Origin: Brevundimonas naejangsanensis DSM 23858
Lineage (GTDB): Bacteria > Pseudomonadota > Alphaproteobacteria > Caulobacterales > Caulobacteraceae
Assembly: GCF_000421705.1 (NCBI RefSeq)
Contig: NZ_ATXN01000004.1
Span: 7,501-71,500, forward strand
Direction of reading: 5' to 3'
Length of the DNA stretch: 64,000 nucleotides
The translations under genes and the position numbers were made by a program. Below, piece by piece: positions 52,764 to 60,720 of this stretch (the first letter of the stretch is position 1; every line of letters begins with the position of its first letter). The notes beneath the pieces were generated by a model, which worked only from the letters and a program-made list of their open reading frames with translations, was not told where the DNA came from and ran no database searches.

Positions 52764-53318
52764 CTATCGCGGGGCGCGCTTGGCCAGGATGCGTTGCAGG
52801 GTGCGGCGGTGCATGCCCAGACGGCGCGCCGTCTCGGACACGTTGTGGTCGCACAGCTCATAGACGCGCTGGATATGCTCCCAGCGCACCCGATCGGCCG
52901 ACATGGGGTTTTCAGGCGGCTCAGGCGCCTCGCCGGTCGACAGCAGCGCCTTGACCACGTCGTCGGCGTCGGCCGGCTTCTGCAGATAGTCGACCGCGCC
53001 CGCCTTGACCGCCGCCACGGCCGTGGCGATGGCGCCGTAGCCGGTCAGCATGACGATGCGGGCGTCTTCGCGCCGCTCGCGGATCATCTCGACCACCTTC
53101 AGGCCGTTGCCGTCTTCTAGCCGCATGTCCAGCACCGCGAAGGCCGGGACCGACTGGCGCAGGGCCTCGTTGGCCTCGGCTACGGAACCGGCGACGGTGA
53201 CGGCGAACCCGCGCGTTTCCAGCGCCCGGCCCAGCCGGGTGCGCAACGCCTGATCGTCGTCCAGCAGCAGCAGGGACTTGTCGTTGAGGGCGGCGATCTG
53301 GGTCTCGAGTTCGGACAT
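52764..53318 (-). CDS. regA: Redox response regulator RegA (ActR/PrrA)
   Basis: RegA is the DNA-binding partner of RegB and adjusts respiration, carbon and nitrogen metabolism to redox state. ATG 53318 is used because AGGAGAA lies 7 bases upstream. The 184-residue protein has a receiver domain (LLLLDDDQALRTRL, phosphoacceptor Asp in AVLDMRLEDGNG, Lys in YLQKPAD). A linker and a Fis-type helix-turn-helix, CDHNVSETARRLGMHRRTLQRILAKRAPR (VSETARRLGMHRRTLQRIL), complete it and match the near-invariant RegA DNA-binding helix. It lies 70 bases downstream of regB. Confidence 0.94.
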   Translation of the reverse strand: MSELETQIAALNDKSLLLLDDDQALRTRLGRALETRGFAVTVAGSVAEANEALRQSVPAFAVLDMRLEDGNGLKVVEMIRERREDARIVMLTGYGAIATAVAAVKAGAVDYLQKPADADDVVKALLSTGEAPEPPENPMSADRVRWEHIQRVYELCDHNVSETARRLGMHRRTLQRILAKRAPR

Positions 53319-53388
53319 GAAATTCTCCTGCCGTTTCAGGTCGTGCGTCAGCGACGCAGGGTCAAGAGCCAAGCTCGCAACTGCGACA

Positions 53389-54888
53389 TCAGGTTCCGTC
53401 GCCGTCCATCGCCGAGGCGGTGACTTCCAGCGCCTGACGCGCCCAGCGTACGGAAACGAGAGCGCCGCCCGGCTGGCCCTTGGCGGGCGAGCCCGCGCCG
53501 ACCGAGACCTTGGCGCCCGTCCGTTCCAGCAGGGTGCGGGCGATGAAGAAGCCCAGCCCCATGCCGCCCTGGCTGGGCGCGATGGGGGCGGTGACCGGTG
53601 GCGGCGGCGCGCGTCGTCCCCGCCGTGCGGGGCTGGACGCCGAGGCGATCTGGGCCGCCAGGGCGCGGCGGGCCTTGGCCTGCGGGCGGCTGGTCACATA
53701 GGGCTCGCCCAAACGCGGCAGGATTTCAGAGGCGAAGCCGGGGCCGTCGTCGACGATGTCGATCTCGATCCATCCGGCGTCGACCACGGCGGTCAACTGC
53801 ACTCGCGCCGTGGCGAAGTCGGCCGCGTTCTCGACCAGTGTGGACAGGCCGTGGACGATCTCGGGCAGGCGACGCACGCGCGGCGCGGCCTGTCCCGGCG
53901 GGACCTTCAGGCTGATGTCGAAGTCCAGATCAAAGCCGCGATGCGGCTGGGCCACCTCTTCCAGCAGGGTCTTCAGATCGATGTCGGCGAACAGGGCGTC
54001 GCCTTCCTCGGGCTGGGCCGACAGTTGCTTCAGAATGGCGCGGCAGCGCTCGGCCTGTTGCAGGATCAGGCCCGCGTCCTCGGCGGCGGGGCTGTCGGGA
54101 GCGGCCTCGCGCAACATCTCCTTGGCGACGACCTGTATGGTGGCCAGCGGCGTGCCCAGCTCATGAGCGGCGGCGGCGGCCAGACCGCCCAGGGCCGCCA
54201 GCCTCTGCTCGCGTTGCAGCACGTCCTGCGTCGTCGCCAGGGCCAGTTCCAGTTTGTCGGCGTCGGCGGCCACCTTCCAGGCGTAGCCGGCGGTGAACAG
54301 CACCCCCGTCACCAGCGCCAGCCCCAGCCCCAGACGATAGAGGCCCGGCAGTTCCAGATGCTCATGCAGGCGCCACGGCAGGGGCAGGGACCAGGAGAAC
54401 AGGAAGCCCACGGCGATCAGCGCCATCACGCCCAGAATGACGGCCTGCCGCGCAGGCAGGGCCGCCGCTGCGATCGTCACCGGCGCGACCAGCAGCAGGC
54501 AGAAGGGGTTGGCCAATCCCCCCGTCAGGGCCAGCAGGGTCGCCAGCTGCAGGATGTCGAAGCCCAGCTGGGCGGCGGTTCGCGGCCCGTCCGGCAGGCT
54601 GCCGTCGATACGCCGCGCCCGCGCCATGGTGGCCAGGTTCATCGCCACGCCCGCGCCGATCACCGTCAGGCACTCCCATAACGGCAAGGGAAAGTGCAGG
54701 GCGAAATAGGCGGTCAGGATGGCGCAGGTCTGGCCGATCACCGCCAGCCAGCGCAGCACGATCAGGGTGCGCAGCGACAGACCGCGCCCTCGCCGGGGCA
54801 GTTCGGGCAGACCGGCCAGCTCGCCGCCCGCCTGGGCCAGGAGATGCGGGGGGGCGTGCGGCGGTATGGGGGCTTCTGTCTGGCTCAC
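53389..54888 (-). CDS. regB: Redox sensor histidine kinase RegB (ActS/PrrB)
   Basis: RegB is an inner-membrane kinase responding to quinone pool and oxygen state. The 499-residue protein has six predicted helices (about residues 40-210). The ubiquinone-sensing motif reads GGLANPFCLLL, and the H-box is AAAAHELGTPLATIQVVAKE (AAHELGTPLATI). A conserved cysteine in QAERCRAILKQL corresponds to the redox-active cysteine of the family. ATP-binding boxes are VENAADF and DDGPGF, then GGMGLGFFIA (read here as QGGMGLGFFIARTLLE). An extra Arg/Pro-rich insert sits between the G boxes (residues ~425-450). The GTG at 54888 is the start. SenC is encoded divergently. Confidence 0.94.
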   Translation of the reverse strand: MSQTEAPIPPHAPPHLLAQAGGELAGLPELPRRGRGLSLRTLIVLRWLAVIGQTCAILTAYFALHFPLPLWECLTVIGAGVAMNLATMARARRIDGSLPDGPRTAAQLGFDILQLATLLALTGGLANPFCLLLVAPVTIAAAALPARQAVILGVMALIAVGFLFSWSLPLPWRLHEHLELPGLYRLGLGLALVTGVLFTAGYAWKVAADADKLELALATTQDVLQREQRLAALGGLAAAAAHELGTPLATIQVVAKEMLREAAPDSPAAEDAGLILQQAERCRAILKQLSAQPEEGDALFADIDLKTLLEEVAQPHRGFDLDFDISLKVPPGQAAPRVRRLPEIVHGLSTLVENAADFATARVQLTAVVDAGWIEIDIVDDGPGFASEILPRLGEPYVTSRPQAKARRALAAQIASASSPARRGRRAPPPPVTAPIAPSQGGMGLGFFIARTLLERTGAKVSVGAGSPAKGQPGGALVSVRWARQALEVTASAMDGDGT

Positions 54889-54991
54889 CCCTCTTCTATA
54901 GACCGGGCGAAGGGCGGCTGCACGGCGCCCTGTGTCGCGCCATGTGTCGCGCTCGCCCGATAATCCGCTTCGTTCCCCTCAAGGAGAGGCC

Positions 54992-55612
54992 ATGCCCCGC
55001 CGTCCCGTCATCCTGTTCGCCGCCGCCTGCGCGGTCATCGCCCTGGCGCTGGGCCTGATCACCATGGTGGTGGTCGGCGGTCGTCAACAAGCGGCGCAGA
55101 CAACGGATGCGGCGACCGGCCAGCCCCTGGTCGGCGGCCCCTTCACCCTAACCAATCAGGACGGGCAGGTGGTCACCGAAAAGATTCTTGAGGGCAAATG
55201 GAGCCTGGTCTTCTTCGGCTTCACCTATTGCCCCGACTACTGCCCGACCACGCTTGGCGTGCTGAACGCCGTGCAGGAGCGGATGGGCGACAAGGCCAAA
55301 AACCTGCAGATCGTCTTCATCAGCATCGACCCCGAGCGCGACACGCCGCAGATGCTGAAGGACTATCTGTCGTCAGACGGCTTCCCCGACGGCGTCATCG
55401 GCCTGACCGGCACGCCGGAACAGGTGGCCCAGGTCGCCAAGGAATACCGCGCCTTCTATCAGAAGGTCGGCGAGGGCGAGGGCTACACCATGAACCATGG
55501 CCTGACCGTCTATCTGATGGGGCCGGACGGCAGGTTCCGCAGCGCCGTCGCCCACGATCTGGGGCCCAGCCGCACCGTGGCCCTGATCGAGAACGCGATG
55601 GAGAAGGGCTGA
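54992..55612 (+). CDS. senC: SCO1/SenC/PrrC-family copper chaperone
   Basis: SenC delivers copper to the CuA centre of cytochrome oxidase and, in several Alphaproteobacteria, is genetically tied to RegBA. The start at 54992 is set by AAGGAG at 54981-54986. The 206-residue protein has one N-terminal membrane anchor (residues 6-28) and a thioredoxin fold with the copper-binding FTYCPDYCP motif and the ligand histidine in MNHGLTVYLM. The neighbouring SIDPERDTPQMLKDYL segment is typical. It is divergent from regB with about 100 bases between, the same arrangement as in Rhodobacter and Sinorhizobium-type loci. Confidence 0.94.
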   Translation: MPRRPVILFAAACAVIALALGLITMVVVGGRQQAAQTTDAATGQPLVGGPFTLTNQDGQVVTEKILEGKWSLVFFGFTYCPDYCPTTLGVLNAVQERMGDKAKNLQIVFISIDPERDTPQMLKDYLSSDGFPDGVIGLTGTPEQVAQVAKEYRAFYQKVGEGEGYTMNHGLTVYLMGPDGRFRSAVAHDLGPSRTVALIENAMEKG

Positions 55613-55709
55613 TCACCTTTGCCTGAACGCGGCGCGGCCGGTCTTTTTTGCACCGCATCATCCTGTATGATCGGCGTTCCGCATCGGCGGGGGCCGCAGT
55701 CGGGGTTTC

Positions 55710-56990
55710 ATGCTCTACGCTTTTCACGAGCTCGCCTATCATTCGGCGGCTCCGTTCCGGATCGGGGCCCAGATGGCCCGCCAGTTCTGGACCTCTCCGC
55801 TCAATCCGGCGTCGGACACGGCGATCGGCCGCACCGCCTATGCCGCCGCCGAGGTGTTCGAGAGCCTGACGCGCCGCTACGGCAAGCCTGACTGGGGCCT
55901 TGAGACGATCGAGATCGACGGCAAGCCCGTCCGCACCACCGAACAGGTGGTGTGGTCCTCGCCCTGGTGCCGGCTGGTGCGCTTCGCCCGCAACATCGGC
56001 GACCTGAAGCGCGCGGGGCGACCGGCCGCCGCGCCCGCCGTGGTGATCGTGGCGCCGCTGTCGGGCCACTACGCCACCCTGCTGCGCGGCACGGTCGAGA
56101 CCTTCCTTCAGGACCACGACGTCTATGTCACCGACTGGGCCAACGCCCGTCAGGTGCCGATGCTGGAAGGCCGCTTCGACTTCAGCGACTACATCGACCA
56201 TGTGCGCGACATGCTGGCCGCCGTCGGGCCGCGCGCCCATGTCGTCGGCGTCTGCCAGCCGGGGCCGCCGGTGCTGGCCGCCTGCGCCGTGATGGCCGCC
56301 GAGGACGACCCGAACCGCCCCGCCTCCATGACCTTCATGGGCTCGCCCATCGACGCCCGCCTGTCCCCGACGGTGACGAACCAGCTGGCCGAGGAAAAGC
56401 CCTTCACCTGGTTCAAGTCGAACATGATCCACACTGTGCCCCTGCCTTATCCGGGCGTCGGGCGGCGGGTCTATCCGGGCTTCGTCCAGCTCTACAGCTT
56501 CATGTCGATGAATGAAGACAAGCACGTCGACGCCCATCGCCGCTATTTCGAGGATCTGGTGGCGGGCGATGGCGACGGCGTGGAAAAGCACGAGCAGTTC
56601 TACGACGAGTATCTGTCGGTGCTGGACCTGACCGAAGAGTTCTATCTCCAGACCATCGACATCGTCTTCCAGCAGCATCTGCTGCCGCGCGGCCTGCTTG
56701 AGCATCGCGGCCAGACGGTGGATCTGACGGCCATCACCGACATCGGCCTGGCCACCATCGAGGGCGAGATGGACGACATCTCCGGCGTCGGCCAGACCCA
56801 GGCCGCACACGGCCTGACGCCGAACATCCCCGACGACCGGCGCCTGCTCTACGTCCAGCCCAAGGTCGGCCACTACGGCGTGTTCAACGGCCGCCGGTTC
56901 CGCGAGGAGATCTATCCCCGCGTGCGCGATTTCATCGCCCAAAACGAAGCGATCAGTGTCGTACCGGAACGGTCAGCGTCTGCCGCTTGA
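55710..56990 (+). CDS. phaZ: Intracellular polyhydroxybutyrate depolymerase
   Basis: PhaZ breaks down stored native PHB granules. The 426-residue protein starts MLYAFHELAYHSAAPFRIGA, typical for this family, and contains LIVAPLSGHYATLLRGTVE-type residues (IVAPLSGHYATLLRGTVE). It has the lipase-like box VVGVCQPGPPVLA, where cysteine replaces the usual serine, and the C-terminal catalytic histidine in VQPKVGHYGVFNGRRFREEIYP (PKVGHYGVFNGRRF). VYVTDWANARQVP is another family block. The downstream YgjP-like gene overlaps its end by 35 bases. Its location beside the RegBA-SenC redox cluster is suggestive, since PHB is an electron sink. Confidence 0.92.
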   Translation: MLYAFHELAYHSAAPFRIGAQMARQFWTSPLNPASDTAIGRTAYAAAEVFESLTRRYGKPDWGLETIEIDGKPVRTTEQVVWSSPWCRLVRFARNIGDLKRAGRPAAAPAVVIVAPLSGHYATLLRGTVETFLQDHDVYVTDWANARQVPMLEGRFDFSDYIDHVRDMLAAVGPRAHVVGVCQPGPPVLAACAVMAAEDDPNRPASMTFMGSPIDARLSPTVTNQLAEEKPFTWFKSNMIHTVPLPYPGVGRRVYPGFVQLYSFMSMNEDKHVDAHRRYFEDLVAGDGDGVEKHEQFYDEYLSVLDLTEEFYLQTIDIVFQQHLLPRGLLEHRGQTVDLTAITDIGLATIEGEMDDISGVGQTQAAHGLTPNIPDDRRLLYVQPKVGHYGVFNGRRFREEIYPRVRDFIAQNEAISVVPERSASAA

Positions 56991-57669
56991 GGGCGGCGGC
57001 GCCCTGCGACTGTCGGTCAATCCGCGCGCGCGGCGGCTGTCGATCCGCATCGACGCCCGCGCCGGCGAGGCCGTGGCCGTGGCCCCCAGCGAGCGGCGCC
57101 TTGGCGAGGTCGTGGCCTTCGCCCGCACCAAGGCCGGATGGATCGCCGAACGCCTGGCCGCACGCCTTGATGCGCAGCCGTTCGAGCCGGGCGCCGTCGT
57201 GACCTGGCTGGGCCGCACCGTGCGGCTGGAAGCCAGCGGCGGCGCAGGCGCAGCGCGCCTGATCGACACGCCCGAGGGGCCTGTGCTGCGTTCCGGCGGC
57301 GAGGGCGAGGCCTTTTCCCGCCGCATCGAGAACTGGTTCCGCCGCGCCGCGCGCGACTTCCTGACCGAGCGCACGCTGGTCCACCTGAAGACCCTCGGGC
57401 AGGCGCCGGTGAAGGTGTCGATCGTCGATACGCGCTCGCGCTGGGGCTCCTGCAGCCCGCACAACCGCTCGATCCGCTATTCCTGGCGCGTCGTCATGGC
57501 CCCGCCCGCGGTGGCCGACTACCTGGCCGCGCACGAAGTGGCCCACCTGGTCCACGCCGACCACAGCCCCGCCTACTGGTCCGTCGTCACCCGACTGATC
57601 GGCGACCACCGCCCGCACCGCCGCTGGCTGCGCGAGCATGGCGCATCCCTGCATGCGGTTGACGGATAG
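56956..57669 (+). CDS. YgjP-like (DUF45) zinc metallopeptidase
   Basis: The 237-residue protein carries the gluzincin motif AAHEVAHLVHADHSPAYW, with HEVAH binding zinc and a third ligand downstream. It also has the YgjP signature VKVSIVDTRSRWGSCSPHNRSIRYSWRVVMAP (TRSRWGSCSPHNRSIRYSWR). No signal peptide or membrane segment is evident. The GTG at 56956 overlaps phaZ by 35 bases; a later start would truncate the N-terminal beta region. YgjP/WSS1-like proteins are suspected of DNA-protein or protein-quality roles, but the substrate is not established. Confidence 0.85.
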   Translation: MSYRNGQRLPLEGGGALRLSVNPRARRLSIRIDARAGEAVAVAPSERRLGEVVAFARTKAGWIAERLAARLDAQPFEPGAVVTWLGRTVRLEASGGAGAARLIDTPEGPVLRSGGEGEAFSRRIENWFRRAARDFLTERTLVHLKTLGQAPVKVSIVDTRSRWGSCSPHNRSIRYSWRVVMAPPAVADYLAAHEVAHLVHADHSPAYWSVVTRLIGDHRPHRRWLREHGASLHAVDG

Positions 57670-57673
57670 GCGT

Positions 57674-58120
57674 TTACTCGCGCATCGCCCTCAGCGCGCC
57701 CAGACGGGCGAAGGCCAGGGTCAGGGCCTTGCGGCGTGCAGGCGCCAGGGGCGTGGAGGGCGCGTCGCGCACCACCGCCCCGCCAAAGCCGTCAGCGACG
57801 ATCAGGCCCGGTCCGCCCGGCAGGACGCCCTCGGGAAACTCAGGCGCCACGGCGAAGTAGAAGGCGTCGCAGAAGGGGCCGTACTCCTGCCATTTGCGGT
57901 CGACGCGATAGTCGTCGACGCCCGACTTCACCTCGCAGATGATGATGTCGCCCTTGGGCCCCAGCGCCATGACGTCGGCGCGCCGTCCGTTGGGCAGGCA
58001 GACTTCCAGCAGCGGCGCATAGCCCATGTCGACCAGCAGCCGCGCCGCTCCCCGCGTGACGGACAGGGTCGTTTCAGGGCGGCTGAAAACCAGTTCGAGA
58101 TGAAGCGCGGCGGCGGCCAT
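57674..58120 (-). CDS. mmcB: MmcB family DNA-damage response protein
   Basis: The 148-residue protein has a PD-(D/E)XK-like nuclease core: LLVDMGYAPLLEVCLPNGRRADVMALGPKGDIIICEVKSG (LPNGRRADVMALGPKGD, IIICEVKSG) followed by DDYRVDRKWQEYGPFCDAFYFAV (DRKWQEYGPFCDAFYF). This matches MmcB, first studied in Caulobacter as an SOS-regulated gene needed for mitomycin C resistance. A perfect alphaproteobacterial LexA box lies 10 bases before its ATG. The Asp, Glu-x-Lys residues look intact, so nuclease activity is plausible, but it has not been shown. Confidence 0.93.
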   Translation of the reverse strand: MAAAALHLELVFSRPETTLSVTRGAARLLVDMGYAPLLEVCLPNGRRADVMALGPKGDIIICEVKSGVDDYRVDRKWQEYGPFCDAFYFAVAPEFPEGVLPGGPGLIVADGFGGAVVRDAPSTPLAPARRKALTLAFARLGALRAMRE

Positions 58121-58130
58121 GGGCCTTTAT

Positions 58131-58145
58131 GTTCTCCTTGCGTTC
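58131..58145 (-). promoter_or_regulatory. LexA (SOS) box controlling mmcB
   Basis: GTTC (58131-58134), seven bases, GTTC (58142-58145): an exact match to the alphaproteobacterial LexA operator GTTC-N7-GTTC. It lies immediately upstream of the mmcB start, and the GNAT gene ends at 58146, so any mmcB-specific promoter is compressed into or beyond that gene's end. Repression by LexA and induction by DNA damage are expected. Confidence 0.9.
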
Positions 58146-58712
58146 CTACCGCAAGCGCTGCCGGTTCACCCGCCACTGATCGCGCGTCTGGCCCCACAGA
58201 TTGACCTTGTGCTCGTGAAACGGCGGCGGGATCACGCCCGGCCCGCGATTGGTCGAACCCAGCCGCTCGGCCAGCTTCTCCGAGGCGCGGTTGTCCGGGT
58301 CGATGCAGTGGATGACGTCGGGCCACGCCAGCACGTCGAAGGCGTAGTCCATGGTCGCGGCAGCCGCCTCGAGCGCATAGCCCTTGCCCGTGGCGTCGCG
58401 ATGCAGGCTCCAGCCGACTTCCCGGCCCGGCCAGTCATAGGGGTGCAGCGGTCCGATCCGTCCCATCCACAGGCCGGTCTCCTTCTCGATCACCGAAAAC
58501 ATGCCCTCGCCCTGCAGCGCCCACATGCCCGCCACCGAGGCCATGGCGCGCCAGACCTCGTGCTTCGACTGCACCCCGCCGATGAAGCGGGTCGTCTCAG
58601 GGTCGCTCATGAAGTCGGCCCATCGGGGGAAGTCCTCCAGCGTCGGCGGGCGCAGGAACAGTCGCTCCGTCTCCAGCGTGGGGCCGAGAGGGGATGTCGG
58701 GCGGTCGGTCAC
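58146..58712 (-). CDS. GNAT-family N-acetyltransferase
   Basis: The 188-residue protein has LETERLFLRPPTLEDFPRWADF at the N-terminus and REVGWSLHRDATGKGYALEAAAATMDYAF (VGWSLHRDATGKGYALEAAA), with the acetyl-CoA loop. CIDPDNRASEKLAERLGSTNRG follows. The start is GTG at 58712, sharing bases with the thpR stop (GTGA). The acetyl acceptor is unknown. It lies between thpR and mmcB on the same strand. Confidence 0.88.
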   Translation of the reverse strand: MTDRPTSPLGPTLETERLFLRPPTLEDFPRWADFMSDPETTRFIGGVQSKHEVWRAMASVAGMWALQGEGMFSVIEKETGLWMGRIGPLHPYDWPGREVGWSLHRDATGKGYALEAAAATMDYAFDVLAWPDVIHCIDPDNRASEKLAERLGSTNRGPGVIPPPFHEHKVNLWGQTRDQWRVNRQRLR

Positions 58713-59248
58713 AGCAGATACTCGCGTTCCAGGGTGTAGACGCTGCCGTCGCCAGTCAGGACGCTGGAATAGAGGCCGAAGCGATCCACGCGGATCGGCG
58801 GCGACTTCAGCAGATTGTGCCCGGCGATCCAGGCGCCGATACGGTCGGGGTTCGCCTGAGGTTTCAGATAGGCCAGGGTGACGTGCGGCCGGTATTCGCG
58901 CTTCTCCGGCGGGGCGCCCGCGCGCTCGCCTGCCGCGCGGCACCGTCCGGCCAGGACGTTCAGCGGCTCGGAACGTTCCAGCCCGGCCCACAGGGTGTGG
59001 CTGCGGTGGGCGTCGCCGAAGGCGCCGACGCCGTTCAGGGTGATCTCGAACGGCCCTCCGCCCTCGGCGCGGGTCAGTTCGGAGGCCAGATCGTCAGCCG
59101 TGCGCTCTGACGCCTCGCCATAGAAGGCCAGGGTCACGTGCAGGGCGTCCAGCGGCCGCCAGCGGGCGCCGGGCAGGCCGGACTGACGCCGCGCCAGGGT
59201 CTCGGCGACGTCGTCGGGAATGGCGATAGCGGTGAACAGACGTAACAT
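58709..59248 (-). CDS. thpR: RNA 2',3'-cyclic phosphodiesterase (2'-5' RNA ligase family)
   Basis: ThpR hydrolyses 2',3'-cyclic phosphate RNA ends. The 179-residue product carries the two HxTx motifs, LHVTLAFYGE and PHVTLAYLKP, and the standard start MLRLFTAIAIPDDV. The open frame extends upstream, but ATG 59248 begins the conserved protein. Its stop overlaps the start of the GNAT gene. It is divergent from the Bax inhibitor-1 gene. Confidence 0.92.
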   Translation of the reverse strand: MLRLFTAIAIPDDVAETLARRQSGLPGARWRPLDALHVTLAFYGEASERTADDLASELTRAEGGGPFEITLNGVGAFGDAHRSHTLWAGLERSEPLNVLAGRCRAAGERAGAPPEKREYRPHVTLAYLKPQANPDRIGAWIAGHNLLKSPPIRVDRFGLYSSVLTGDGSVYTLEREYLL

Positions 59249-59374
59249 GCGACCCTTGGTAGCGGGCGGAACCGGCGGCCGGAAGTCCGGTTTTTCTTGC
59301 ATGGACGCCCGCGCGTCCCGATATTTGAGCCAAAGGTCGGGACCTTCCCGGCCGAATGGGAGACTTCTTTCGCG

Positions 59375-60124
59375 ATGAGCGACTTCAACAACGGCTATGC
59401 GCGCCCGCTTCCGCAGTCGGCGGACATGTCCGTCGACGCCGGTCTGCGCGCCTTCATGCTGGGCGTCTACAACAAGCTGGCGATCGGTCTGGTCGTCGCC
59501 GGCGTCCTGGCCTACGTCACCGGCAACGTCCCGGCGGTGCAGCAACTGCTGTTCGCCCGCATGCCGGACGGCCGCATCGGCCTGACCATGCTGGGCATGA
59601 TCATCCAGTTCTCGCCGCTGGTCATGCTGTTCGGCTCCATGTTCTTCATGAAGAACCCGACGGCCAAGGGCGTGAACATGCTCTACTGGGCCGTGGTCGC
59701 CACCATCGGCGCCGGTCTGGGCGTGCTGTTCCTGCGCTATACGGGCGGTTCGCTGGCCTCGACCTTCTTCGTCACCGCCGCCGCCTTCGCGGGTCTGAGC
59801 CTGGTCGGCTACACGACCAAGAAGGACCTCAGCGGCATGGGCACCTTCCTGATCATGGCCCTGATCGGCCTGATCCTGGCCATGCTGGTCAACGCCTTCC
59901 TGGTGAAGTCGGGCATGTTCGGCCTAGTGATCTCGGGTCTGGGCGTTCTGATCTTCTCGGGCCTGATCGCCTATGACACCCAGCGTCTGAAGATGACCTA
60001 CTACGCCCTCGGCGGCGACAAGAACGCCATGGGCGTGGCCACGGGCTTCGGCGCCCTGAGCCTGTTCATCAACTTCATCAACCTGTTCCAGTTCCTGCTC
60101 GCCTTCATGGGCGGCCGCGAATAG
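59375..60124 (+). CDS. Bax inhibitor-1/YccA family membrane protein
   Basis: The 249-residue protein has seven predicted membrane helices, beginning MSVDAGLRAFMLGVYNKLAIGLVVAG. The conserved GLIAYDTQRLKMTYY segment contains the Asp of the pH-sensing pair. The C-terminal LSLFINFINLFQFLLAFMGGRE is typical of this alphaproteobacterial subgroup. Relatives are calcium-leak channels (BsYetJ) or FtsH modulators (YccA). ATG 59375 is used because upstream codons are not conserved-looking. A terminator follows about 90 bases downstream. Confidence 0.93.
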   Translation: MSDFNNGYARPLPQSADMSVDAGLRAFMLGVYNKLAIGLVVAGVLAYVTGNVPAVQQLLFARMPDGRIGLTMLGMIIQFSPLVMLFGSMFFMKNPTAKGVNMLYWAVVATIGAGLGVLFLRYTGGSLASTFFVTAAAFAGLSLVGYTTKKDLSGMGTFLIMALIGLILAMLVNAFLVKSGMFGLVISGLGVLIFSGLIAYDTQRLKMTYYALGGDKNAMGVATGFGALSLFINFINLFQFLLAFMGGRE

Positions 60125-60143
60125 GAATTTCCAGATGCGCTAT

Positions 60144-60164
60144 GGCTGTGACGCGGTCACAGCC
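60144..60164. repeat. Perfect 9-bp hairpin downstream of the Bax inhibitor gene
   Basis: GGCTGTGAC (60144-60152) and GTCACAGCC (60156-60164) pair with a GCG loop. No T-run follows. It sits directly before the 28-base repeat copy 2 and the terminator, so three stem-loops are stacked in this short 3' region. Confidence 0.7.
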
Positions 60165-60178
60165 GACTTGAGCGCGGC

Positions 60179-60206
60179 CCTCAAGCAGCCCGAAGGGCGA
60201 TAGGCC
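60179..60206 (-). repeat. 28-base structured repeat, copy 2
   Basis: Identical over 28 bases to 18539-18566, in the same orientation on the plus strand. It lies between the Bax inhibitor gene and the convergent DUF2794 gene, 65 bases past the DUF2794 stop. As at copy 1, it lies in a convergent intergenic region downstream of a minus-strand gene. Confidence 0.6.
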
Positions 60207-60216
60207 AAACAAATGA

Positions 60217-60247
60217 GGCTCCGACGGCGACGTCGGGGCCTTTTCTT
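60217..60247 (+). terminator. Terminator of the Bax inhibitor-1 gene
   Basis: GGCTCCGAC (60217-60225) pairs with GTCGGGGCC (60232-60240), including one G-T pair, with a 6-base loop followed by TTTTCTTT. Confidence 0.85.
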
Positions 60248-60270
60248 TGGCCCCTGCTTTGTCACCCGCC

Positions 60271-60612
60271 CTACTCCACCACCGTGAACTTCCGGCTGTC
60301 GAACACGCGCAGCACCTGGGCCAGATCGCGGCCGCGCTTCAGCACATGGCCGCCCTCCCCGATCACCGCCCACTGGCCCTGTTTCAGACGCAGCGCCGGA
60401 CGTTTCTCGATGCGATAGACGGGTGCGTCGCCGTGGCGGCGAAAGACCGCGAACTCGGCATGCTCCCTGGCCCCGGCCATCGCATAGTCGCGCCATTCGC
60501 CCGCCGCCACCATCCGCCCATAGACCCGCAGCACCTGGTCCAGTTCACGGCGGTCGAAGAAGACCGGCCCGGCTTGCGGCTGTGCGTTCGAACTGTCGGC
60601 GTCGAAGCTCAT
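60271..60612 (-). CDS. DUF2794 family protein
   Basis: The 113-residue soluble protein contains the DUF2794 landmarks FDRRELDQVLRVYGRMVAAGEWRDYAM (RRELDQVLRVYGRMVAAGEW), AVFRRHGDAPVYRIEKRP, and KRGRDLAQVLRVFDSRKFTVVE. The family is small, strongly conserved in Alphaproteobacteria and of unknown function. It is upstream-divergent from fabI with about 108 bases between. Confidence 0.9.
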   Translation of the reverse strand: MSFDADSSNAQPQAGPVFFDRRELDQVLRVYGRMVAAGEWRDYAMAGAREHAEFAVFRRHGDAPVYRIEKRPALRLKQGQWAVIGEGGHVLKRGRDLAQVLRVFDSRKFTVVE

Positions 60613-60720
60613 GACGCCAACTTAGGCCGCTGGCGGATAAACGCCAGCGTCAGCACTCACTTGTCACCCGCCGCGCGCCCGTCCAAAAGGCGGATCAAGT
60701 TCTAGATACGGAGACGAACC

